From positions 1 through 6,541 of the forward strand of contig CAYQAJ010000292.1 of the NCBI GenBank assembly GCA_964415245.1: a stretch of DNA of 6,541 bases, given 5' to 3'. The stretch comes from CAYQAJ01 sp964415245 (lineage in GTDB: Bacteria; Planctomycetota; Planctomycetia; Pirellulales; Pirellulaceae). Under the pieces are notes generated by a model. That model did no database searches. It had not been told where the DNA came from and saw only the letters and a list, made by a program, of their open reading frames with translations. The first letter of the stretch is position 1. The number at the start of each line of letters is the position of its first letter. The translations under genes and the position numbers were made by a program. Below are positions 1-5,358 of the stretch, in pieces.

Positions 1-100
1 CGCCGCCACAGGCCTCGTCGAGGTAGGCGGGCCACTGGTCGGGCTCGCGCTCCAGCGCGGCAAGGAAGATCGATTTGGCTTGGTCTTCGGTCGCGTTCAT
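1..100 (-). CDS. N-terminus of probable serine/threonine protein kinase (partial, runs off left edge)
   Basis: Read on the minus strand from the ATG at 100-98, this gives 33 codons before the window edge, starting MNATEDQAKSIF and continuing with a segment containing ALEREPDQWPAYLDEAC. From memory, this short acidic leader with a 'W-P-x-(Y/F)-L-D-E-A-C' segment is typical of the region before the kinase domain in planctomycete Ser/Thr kinases that follow ECF sigma factor genes. A GAGGA ribosome binding site ends four bases before the ATG, which supports this start. The gene lies 142 bases downstream of the sigma factor stop on the same strand, so the two could be co-transcribed. No kinase catalytic motif (P-loop, HRD, DFG) falls inside the window, so the kinase call rests on the N-terminal resemblance and on context alone. 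It could also be another protein with the same leader. Confidence 0.7.
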   Translation of the reverse strand, partial: MNATEDQAKSIFLAALEREPDQWPAYLDEACGG

Positions 101-104
101 AGAG

Positions 105-109
105 TCCTC
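105..109 (-). promoter_or_regulatory. Ribosome binding site of the kinase-like gene
   Basis: The minus strand reads GAGGA, then CTCT, then the ATG at 100. This is a strong Shine-Dalgarno match with close spacing, and it fixes the start of the partial gene at the left edge. Confidence 0.6.
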
Positions 110-242
110 ACTTGGGATTGCCCAACCGCCGACGAATCGCTCCGAAACGGCGCGTCGTCATGACCAGGGCGCAATCGCCTCTACTAGCCAGTGCGATAAA
201 ACATGGTGCACTTTCTCACGACAGGCGAAAAACCGCCGGCTG

Positions 243-923
243 TTACGACTCTTTCAGCAATTCGCTGAACAGCCACGCTCGAGCGTAAGCCCAATGCCGA
301 TAAGCCGTTGCCGGCGAGACATTCAGGGCCGCAGCGGCCTCGTCGAGGGCCAGACCGCCGAAGTAACGAAGCTTGACCAGTTCGCCGGCAAGGTGGTCCA
401 GTGCCGCCAGCCGGGCAAGCGCTTCGTCCAGGTCGATGAGTTGATCGGGAGAAATGGAGGACGCCACGTCGAGCTTTTCAAAGTCGACGCGCCGCCAGTC
501 GCCGCCGCGCTTGACGCGTGCCTTGCCGCGGGCTGCTTCGATCAGAATGCGGCGCATGGCCTCAGCCGCCGCGGCGAAGAAATGGCCGCGGTTGTTCCAG
601 TGCTGGGCTCGCTCGCCATCGACGAGTCGGATATACGCCTCGTGAACCAGGGCCGTGGCTTGCAGCGTCTGACCGGGCTTTTCGTGTACGAGTCGCGACG
701 CCGCCAGCTTGCGCAGCTCTTCGTATACCAATGGCAAGAGTTGCTCGGCCGCCGACGGGTCGCCGGAATCAATTTGCGACAGGATGCGAGTGACGTTGGA
801 AATCGTCGAATGCCTTCGTCGTTGCAGTTTCTGATTGAGTATAACGCCGCCGCGGCGACTTGGCGCATCCGGGCCATGCCCCGGGCCGGCGGCGTTTCTG
901 GGTAAATACTGGTCGGGGGGCAT
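243..923 (-). CDS. ECF-type RNA polymerase sigma factor (TIGR02999-like, planctomycete type)
   Basis: An extracytoplasmic-function sigma factor, which directs RNA polymerase to a specific promoter set. The 226-residue frame has sigma region 2 at about residues 57-145 (LLPLVYEELRKLAA, then QTLQATALVHEAYIRLVDG, then the basic RRILIEAARGKARVKRGGDW) and region 4 at about 165-222, with a helix-turn-helix around 191-214 (ALDEAAAALNVSPATAYRHW). The TALVHEAY segment and overall pattern match the TIGR02999 family common in Planctomycetota. Family members usually begin just before a 'VTRIL' segment, here at residue 44, and are about 185-195 residues long, so the first 40 residues look like non-homologous extension. 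The coordinates use the only in-frame ATG (923). That ATG has no well-spaced ribosome binding site, whereas an ATT codon at 803-801 gives a family-length protein of 186 residues with AAGG nine bases upstream. The family call is secure; the start is not. The gene precedes the kinase-like gene and diverges from the DUF1501 gene. Confidence 0.9.
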   Translation of the reverse strand: MPPDQYLPRNAAGPGHGPDAPSRRGGVILNQKLQRRRHSTISNVTRILSQIDSGDPSAAEQLLPLVYEELRKLAASRLVHEKPGQTLQATALVHEAYIRLVDGERAQHWNNRGHFFAAAAEAMRRILIEAARGKARVKRGGDWRRVDFEKLDVASSISPDQLIDLDEALARLAALDHLAGELVKLRYFGGLALDEAAAALNVSPATAYRHWAYARAWLFSELLKES

Positions 924-991
924 TCCCCGCCGGGGGCCATTTCTGACCGACGCCGCGCGGCCCGCCGCTAAGAGCGATCCCGCCCGCCAGT

Positions 992-1008
992 CCCCCCCTA
1001 AGCGGGGG
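992..1008. repeat. C-run/G-run hairpin, likely core of a dispersed intergenic repeat
   Basis: A run of seven C (992-998), then TAAGC, then five G (1004-1008) forms a stem of five G-C pairs with a five-base loop. Read on the minus strand, the surroundings (about 1035-980) would translate as a peptide containing NPLTPQGPPLRGG. Peptides of this type ('NPLTPL..GG') are a recurring by-product of short intergenic repeats in several phyla, from memory including planctomycetes and cyanobacteria. I therefore read about 980-1035 as a repeat rather than as coding sequence. The hairpin is directly visible; membership in a dispersed family is inference. Confidence 0.45.
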
Positions 1009-1029
1009 TCCCTGTGGGGTTAGTGGGTT

Positions 1030-1058
1030 TTGACAGCCAGTCGCGGGGTCGTTATTCT
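1030..1058 (+). promoter_or_regulatory. Candidate sigma70-type promoter for the DUF1501 gene
   Basis: A perfect -35 hexamer TTGACA (1030-1035), a 17-base spacer and TATTCT (1053-1058), which matches four of six positions of the -10 consensus. Transcription would begin near 1065, leaving an untranslated leader of about 230 bases before the ATG at 1297. It faces the DUF1501 gene and follows the C/G-run repeat. The -35 box may belong to the edge of that repeat, so the match could be fortuitous. Confidence 0.45.
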
Positions 1059-1254
1059 CAAGCACAGTGCGAGAAGGCTGGCCAGACTCGCAGAGTGTGG
1101 GAATGGCCTTGCCCAACGTGCGACTAGCGCCGCAGCCGACTTTGCCGCGGCACACTACCCGCCTGAAACAACCCGCCTTACTTACCACGCCTTTTGCACG
1201 CCGGCATCGCGCCGCCGATGCGTGCGCCGCCCGCAAGTCCTCGCGGATGTAGGA

Positions 1255-1268
1255 CCGCGCTTGCGCGG
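1255..1268. repeat. GC-rich perfect inverted repeat in the DUF1501 leader
   Basis: CCGCGC, TT, GCGCGG is a perfect six-base inverted repeat with almost no loop; as RNA it would form a five-pair stem with a four-base loop. It lies 15 bases before the GGGGAGA ribosome binding site. It might hinder ribosome access or mark a regulatory site, but nothing in the sequence shows which. There is no T-run after it, so it is not a standard terminator. Confidence 0.35.
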
Positions 1269-1282
1269 CCGTGGAGCGCGAT

Positions 1283-1289
1283 GGGGAGA
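1283..1289 (+). promoter_or_regulatory. Ribosome binding site deciding the DUF1501 start
   Basis: GGGGAGA ends seven bases before the ATG at 1297. Together with the twin-arginine signal that begins eight residues in, it argues for this start rather than the longer upstream reading of the same frame. Confidence 0.6.
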
Positions 1290-1296
1290 CTATTTG

Positions 1297-2601
1297 ATGA
1301 GATGCGCAGGTAACCGATTGAGTCGCCGTGGCTTTCTCACGGTCGGCGGAGTCGCCGGCCTGGGGCTGACATTGGCCGATCTACTGCGGCTTCGCGAGGC
1401 CCGCGCCGAGCAGAAGCACTACGACTTTTTGGAGGCCAAGGCCCAGAGCGTCATCCACATCTATCTGCCCGGCGGCATGGCACACCAGGAATCGTTCGAC
1501 CCCAAGCCCTACGCGCCCATCGAATATCGCGGCGAGCTGGGCGTGGTGAAAACCAACACCGGCGAAGTGCTGTGCGAGACGCTGCCAAAGCTCGCGCAAG
1601 TCGCCGACAAAATCTGCGTCATTCGCTCGCTCACGCATGGCGAGGCCGCCCACGAGCGCGGCACGCACAACATGTTCACGGGCTACAAGCCGAGCCCGGC
1701 CATCATCTTCCCCAGCATGGGGAGCGTGGTAAGCCACGAATACGGCCCGCGGAATAATCTGCCACCGTACGTGTGTATTCCCGGCCAGCCCAATGAGTTC
1801 GCCGGCAGCGGTTACTTGAGCTCGTCGTTTGCGCCGTTCAGTCTCGGTTCCGATCCGGCGGATGGCGGATTCCAGGTGCGCGATCTGAATTTGCCCGGTG
1901 GTGTCGACGAGGCGCGATCGGCACGGCGGCGTAGTGCGCTCGAAGCGGTTAACGAGCACTTCGCGCGACGCGACAAGTCGGACAACGTCGGCGCCATGAA
2001 CACGTTTTATGAACGGGCGTACAGCTTGATCAGCTCGCAGCAGGCCCGCGAAGCGTTCAACATTGCGGCCGAGCCCGACGCGATTCGCGACGAATACGGC
2101 CGCAACGCGGCGGGGCAGCGGATGCTGATGGCCCGGCGGCTGGTGGCGGCGGGCGTGCGGCTGGTCACGCTCACCTACGGCGGCTGGGACATGCACAACC
2201 AGGTCACCGGCGGAATGCGCGGCCAGATGCCCGCTCTCGACCAGGCGCTTTCGACCTTGATCCGCGACTTGGACCGCAACGGACTGCTGGCGACAACGCT
2301 GATCATGGTGTCGAGCGAGTTTGGCCGTACGCCCAAGATCAACGGCAACGCGGGGCGCGACCACTGGCCCAAGGTGTTCAGCGTGATGCTGGCCGGCGGC
2401 GGGGTCCAAGGGGGCACGATGTACGGCGCCTCGAACGCCACCGCCTCGGAGCCGGAGATCGACCCGGTTTCGCCCGCCGATCTGGCCACCACCGTGTACC
2501 ACCAGCTTGGCATCGTCGCCGACAGCGAGCTGATGGCGCCGGGCGACCGTCCGATCGAGATCGTCAAGGGTGGCGACGTACTGACGAATCTGCTGGCCTG
2601 A
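1297..2601 (+). CDS. Tat-exported DUF1501 family protein
   Basis: A 434-residue DUF1501 protein, the usual length for this planctomycete-rich family, which belongs to the alkaline-phosphatase/sulfatase-like fold class; its substrate is unknown. The N-terminus carries a twin-arginine signal (SRRGFL at residues 9-14, a hydrophobic stretch at 16-30, possible cleavage after ARA at 35-37), so it should be exported folded. The family core starts with VIHIYLPGG and a SFDPKP motif at 66-71. Later come GGWDMH (D298, H300), SSEFGRTP (E341) and GRDHWP (D355, H356); these acidic and His residues are candidate metal ligands by analogy with the superfamily. Many relatives have Asp two residues before the F of FDPKP; here it is Glu65. 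The start is chosen by the ribosome binding site at 1283-1289 and the Tat motif; reading the frame from 1030 would add 89 unlikely residues. It heads a same-strand series with the PPC and DUF1549 genes. Family call firm, enzymatic activity undetermined. Confidence 0.93.
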   Translation: MRCAGNRLSRRGFLTVGGVAGLGLTLADLLRLREARAEQKHYDFLEAKAQSVIHIYLPGGMAHQESFDPKPYAPIEYRGELGVVKTNTGEVLCETLPKLAQVADKICVIRSLTHGEAAHERGTHNMFTGYKPSPAIIFPSMGSVVSHEYGPRNNLPPYVCIPGQPNEFAGSGYLSSSFAPFSLGSDPADGGFQVRDLNLPGGVDEARSARRRSALEAVNEHFARRDKSDNVGAMNTFYERAYSLISSQQAREAFNIAAEPDAIRDEYGRNAAGQRMLMARRLVAAGVRLVTLTYGGWDMHNQVTGGMRGQMPALDQALSTLIRDLDRNGLLATTLIMVSSEFGRTPKINGNAGRDHWPKVFSVMLAGGGVQGGTMYGASNATASEPEIDPVSPADLATTVYHQLGIVADSELMAPGDRPIEIVKGGDVLTNLLA

Positions 2602-2606
2602 CGCAC

Positions 2607-2628
2607 ACCGTGGGGAACGCTCCGCGGT
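2607..2628 (+). terminator. Weak terminator-like hairpin after DUF1501
   Basis: ACCGTGG (2607-2613) can pair with CCGCGGT (2622-2628) as seven base pairs including one G-U, around an eight-base loop, starting five bases after the DUF1501 stop. Only two further T follow, so this is a poor intrinsic terminator. It could attenuate transcription into the PPC gene or simply protect the mRNA 3' end. Confidence 0.25.
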
Positions 2629-2660
2629 TTGGAAGCCTGATCCGCCAGCGAAGGAATCAA

Positions 2661-2799
2661 AACCCGAAGCGTTAGCGAGGGCGCGCTTCGTCGTGCACAC
2701 TTGTGACATCATCCGAGCCTTACGCTTCGCATTGCGATGAAGCTCACTCGCTTACGCTTCGCGCTTACGATTGGAGCTTCATCGCTTACGCTTCGGGTT
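2661..2799. repeat. Nested inverted/direct repeat element between DUF1501 and PPC genes
   Basis: The ends are an 18-base inverted repeat with a single mismatch: AACCCGAAGCGTTAGCGA at 2661-2678 against the complement of 2782-2799. Inside are direct copies of CTTACGCTTCG at 2719, 2751 and 2785 (the first two match for 12 bases) at intervals of 32 and 34, plus a partial copy (CTTACGA) at 2764. Words of the 'CCCGAAGCGT(A/T)AGCGA' type are, from memory, frequent intergenic repeats in planctomycete genomes. The element fills most of the 228-base gap and carries no plausible gene. It could be a small non-autonomous mobile element, a REP-like hairpin or a clustered protein-binding site. Confidence 0.6.
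2734..2785. repeat. Perfect 12-base inverted repeat (inner hairpin)
   Basis: GCGATGAAGCTC at 2734-2745 is the exact reverse complement of GAGCTTCATCGC at 2774-2785, with a 28-base loop that contains the middle CTTACGCTTCGC copy. It nests inside the 18-base outer inverted repeat, although the two are not concentric. As RNA it would be a stable stem-loop about 45 bases upstream of the PPC start codon. Confidence 0.6.
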
Positions 2800-2829
2800 A
2801 CTATTTTTTGAAGAGGGGCCGACACCGCC

Positions 2830-5319
2830 ATGAAATCTGACGAGCGACAGACATCACGACGATTCGCCATCGCGGCGGTTGCGGTGTTGGCGGCGTGCCT
2901 CGGGGCGCGCGGCGCCGCGGCAGTGCAGCCGTCGCTGGGGGGCATTTCGCCGATCGGGTTTCAGCGCGGCGGCGAAGTCGAGGTGATCTTCAGCGGCGCC
3001 CGACTGGCCGATGCCCAGGAGCTGCTCTTTTACCGCCCGGGCATTACGGTCGCGAGCCTCGAAGCTTCGGACGCGGCGGTGAAGGCGAAGCTGCAAGTCG
3101 CCGCCGATTGCCCGCTGGGTATCCACGCGGTTCGCGTGCGGACCGCCACGGGCATCAGCGAACTGCGCACATTCAGCGTGGGGGCGCTGCCCGTGGTGCA
3201 GGAGGTCGAGCCCAACAGCGAGTTCGCCTCGCCGCAGGCGATTCCCTTGGATGTGACGGTGGGGGGCGTCGTGGAGAATGAGGACGTCGACTACTACGTC
3301 GTCGAAGCGAAGAAGGGAGAGCGGGTCACGGCCGAACTCGAGGGCATCCGCCTGGGGCTGACGTTCTTCGATCCCTACGTCGCCATCTTGAACGCGGAGC
3401 GGTTCGAGCTGGCCCGTAGCGACGATGCGCCGCTGTTGCGACAGGACTGCCTCGTATCGATCATCGCTCCCGAGGACGGCAAGTACATTGTGCAAGTACG
3501 CGAAAGCGCCTACGGGGGAAGCGGCGCTTGCGTGTATCGCCTGCACGTGGGACGGTTTCCCCGGCCCACGGCCGTGCTGCCCGCTGGCGGCACCGCGGGC
3601 GAGACGCTCTCCGTACAATTGCTGGGCGACGCGGCGGGCCCCATCACCAAAGAGATTACGCTTCCCGCCGACGGAAGCACCGAGTTCGAGTTGTTCGCCC
3701 AGGACGATAAGGGCATCTCCCCGTCGCCCAACGTGCTGCGAGTGGCAAGCTTGCGCAACGCGGTCGAGATCGAGCCCAACAATGCCCGCGAGCAGGCCAC
3801 CGACGCCGGCGAGGCGCCCGTGGCAATGGGGGGCGTGATTGGCGACATGGGCGACGTCGACACGTTTCGCTTCACCGCCAAACAGGGGCAGCAGTTTGAC
3901 ATTCGCGTATTGGCTCGCAACACGCTGCGATCGCCCCTCGATCCCGTGCTGGCGATTCTCAACGCCGATGGCGGCACCATTGCCGCCAACGACGACAGCG
4001 GTGGACCCGACAGCTATCTGCGGTTCGGCGTACCGGCCGATGGCGCGTACTACGTCGTCGTGCGCGACCACCTGGGCAAGGGAGGCGAGAACTTTGCCTA
4101 CCGCGTCGAGATCGCCCCGGTCGAGCCATCGCTCACGATGTCGCTCCCCGAGCGGCAGCAGTACGTGCCTGTCACCTTGAGCGTGCCCCGCGCGAATCGC
4201 ATGGCGCTGATGGTGGCGGCGTCGCGGGCCAACTTCGGCGGCGAGTTGGCGATCGACTTTCGCGATCTGCCGGCGGGCATGACCTTTCAGACCGTCCCCA
4301 TGGCGGCCGACCGCAGCGACGTGGTCGTGCTGTTTTCGGCCGCTGCGGACGCTCCCCTCGACGGAACACTGGCCGATCTTGTCGGCCGACCGACCGACGC
4401 GAACCTGAAGATCGAAGGTCACCTTCGCCAGCGGACCGGGCTGGTGCGCGGGCAGAACAACATCGACGTGTGGGGGCACGATGCGGATCGCATGGCCGTC
4501 GCCGTGACCGACGAAGTGCCCTACTCGATCGAGATCGTGCAGCCCAAGGTGCCGCTGGTACGCAATGGCTCGATGGAGTTGAAGGTTGTCGCCAAGCGAG
4601 CCGAGGGGTTCAACGCGGCAATTGGCATCACGCTGCTTTACGCACCGCCGGGCGTGGGAGCGTCGGGATCGATCAGCATTCCCGAAGGGCAGACCGAGGC
4701 AGTGATTCCGCTCTCAGCCAACGGAGGGGCGGCGATCCAGAAGTGGCCCGTCGTGGTCATGGGCCGCGCCGGCCACGCGGGCGGTACGGTAGAGGTGGCC
4801 AGCCCAATGGCCGAGCTGGAAGTGGCCGACGCCTTCTTCAACTTCGCGTTCCAGAAAGCGGCGGTGGAGCAGGGCCAGCAGTCGGCGGTTCTGATCAACA
4901 TCGAGAACAAGGCCGCGTTCGACGGCGAGGCGAAAGTCGAGCTTCTGGGTCTGCCCGCCGGCACGTCGACGGGACCGGAGCCGCTGGCGTTCAACAAAGA
5001 CTCCACGGAGTTGGTCTTCCCGGTGCAGGCCGCCGCCGACGCGCGACCCGGCAAGTACAACTCGCTGGTGTGTCGTGCGATCGTGATTCGCGACGGAGAG
5101 CCGATTACGCACACGTTGGGCACGGGCGAGCTGCGGGTCGACAAGCCGATTCCGCAGAAGGTCGCCGAGGCGCCGCCTGAAGCCAAGCCGGAACCTCAGC
5201 CCGCGCCGGCCGCCGCGCCTCCGCCTCCCAAGCCACTCAGCCGTTTGGAACAGTTGCGGTTGCAGAGAGAGAAGGAGCGCGAGGCGTCGGGCGAAGGCAC
5301 GGAATCGGGCAAAGAATAA
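2830..5319 (+). CDS. Large secreted protein with two PPC (pre-peptidase C-terminal) domains
   Basis: An 829-residue exported protein with no catalytic domain that I recognise. Residues 1-31 are a Sec-type signal (basic start, hydrophobic AIAAVAVLAACLG, cleavage near GAAA); an SRRF sequence at 9-12 lacks the normal twin-arginine spacing. Residues 33-120 resemble an IPT/TIG-like beta domain. Two PPC domains follow, at about 125-240 and 313-427. Both open with (V/I)EPN(S/N), continue with a DVDxxxxxAKxG segment and have a 'DP..AILNA..ARSDD/AANDD' segment, so they look like an internal duplication; the acidic pairs might bind calcium. Residues 430-770 are beta-rich repeats probably of Ig/CARDB-like type (inferred). 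The tail is a Pro/Ala/Glu-rich linker (about 775-802) and a charged helix (SRLEQLRLQREKERE). The ATG at 2830 follows AGAGGGG with 11 bases spacing, slightly long. The DUF1549 gene starts 39 bases downstream. The domain pattern suggests binding or scaffolding at the cell surface or in the periplasm. Confidence 0.88.
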   Translation: MKSDERQTSRRFAIAAVAVLAACLGARGAAAVQPSLGGISPIGFQRGGEVEVIFSGARLADAQELLFYRPGITVASLEASDAAVKAKLQVAADCPLGIHAVRVRTATGISELRTFSVGALPVVQEVEPNSEFASPQAIPLDVTVGGVVENEDVDYYVVEAKKGERVTAELEGIRLGLTFFDPYVAILNAERFELARSDDAPLLRQDCLVSIIAPEDGKYIVQVRESAYGGSGACVYRLHVGRFPRPTAVLPAGGTAGETLSVQLLGDAAGPITKEITLPADGSTEFELFAQDDKGISPSPNVLRVASLRNAVEIEPNNAREQATDAGEAPVAMGGVIGDMGDVDTFRFTAKQGQQFDIRVLARNTLRSPLDPVLAILNADGGTIAANDDSGGPDSYLRFGVPADGAYYVVVRDHLGKGGENFAYRVEIAPVEPSLTMSLPERQQYVPVTLSVPRANRMALMVAASRANFGGELAIDFRDLPAGMTFQTVPMAADRSDVVVLFSAAADAPLDGTLADLVGRPTDANLKIEGHLRQRTGLVRGQNNIDVWGHDADRMAVAVTDEVPYSIEIVQPKVPLVRNGSMELKVVAKRAEGFNAAIGITLLYAPPGVGASGSISIPEGQTEAVIPLSANGGAAIQKWPVVVMGRAGHAGGTVEVASPMAELEVADAFFNFAFQKAAVEQGQQSAVLINIENKAAFDGEAKVELLGLPAGTSTGPEPLAFNKDSTELVFPVQAAADARPGKYNSLVCRAIVIRDGEPITHTLGTGELRVDKPIPQKVAEAPPEAKPEPQPAPAAAPPPPKPLSRLEQLRLQREKEREASGEGTESGKE

Positions 5320-5340
5320 CGCGAGAAAAGACCGTCGCGT
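5319..5340. repeat. Small stem-loop between PPC and DUF1549 genes
   Basis: ACGCGA (5319-5324) and TCGCGT (5335-5340) are exact complements around a 10-base A-rich loop. It begins at the last base of the PPC stop codon and ends five bases before the next gene's ribosome binding site. It lacks a T-run, so read-through is expected; it could be a processing or stability element in a shared mRNA, or chance. Confidence 0.3.
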
Positions 5341-5345
5341 CCAGC

Positions 5346-5352
5346 AAGGGAG
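5346..5352 (+). promoter_or_regulatory. Ribosome binding site supporting a GTG start
   Basis: AAGGGAG lies six bases before the GTG at 5359, the best-spaced ribosome binding site in the window. It decides the start of the DUF1549 gene, since no ATG lies in that frame before the signal peptide. Confidence 0.65.
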
Positions 5353-5358
5353 TTTGTC

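Larger units (their letters stand above)
924..1296. other. Divergent intergenic region of 373 bases
   Basis: This gap separates the sigma factor (leftward) from the DUF1501 gene (rightward). It holds G/C tracts at 915-937, a C-run/G-run hairpin repeat at 994-1008, a sigma70-like promoter facing right at 1030-1058 and a GC-rich hairpin at 1255-1268. The DUF1501 reading frame stays open leftward to 1030, but the peptide from 1030 to 1296 is Arg/Ala/Cys-rich, resembles no family I know and would bury the Tat signal, so I treat it as non-coding. The stretch 1069-1236 has no structure I can assign; it may be part of a dispersed repeat. Confidence 0.6.

Noticed and set aside
75..905. Long plus-strand open frame opposite the sigma factor gene
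   Set aside because: It is antisense to a clear sigma factor and its peptide resembles no family; GC-rich codon use opens such mirror frames.
1030..1296. Leftward extension of the DUF1501 reading frame by 89 residues
   Set aside because: The added peptide has no family resemblance, would bury the twin-arginine signal, and contains the candidate promoter and hairpin; the ATG at 1297 has a good ribosome binding site.
2614..2618. GGAAC as an ECF-type -35 element before the PPC gene
   Set aside because: A five-base match with no convincing -10 element at the right distance, lying in the loop of a hairpin; expected by chance.
1381..2712. 443-codon minus-strand open frame opposite DUF1501
   Set aside because: Arg/His/Ala-rich mirror of a well-recognised gene, with no domain of its own.
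2719..2796. Three CTTACGCTTCG copies at intervals of 32 and 34, considered as a CRISPR array
   Set aside because: The repeated word is only 11-12 bases, there are three copies, the intervening sequence takes part in inverted repeats, and no cas gene is present.
2854..4479. 541-codon minus-strand open frame opposite the PPC gene
   Set aside because: Same mirror effect; the plus strand has a signal peptide and clear PPC motifs.
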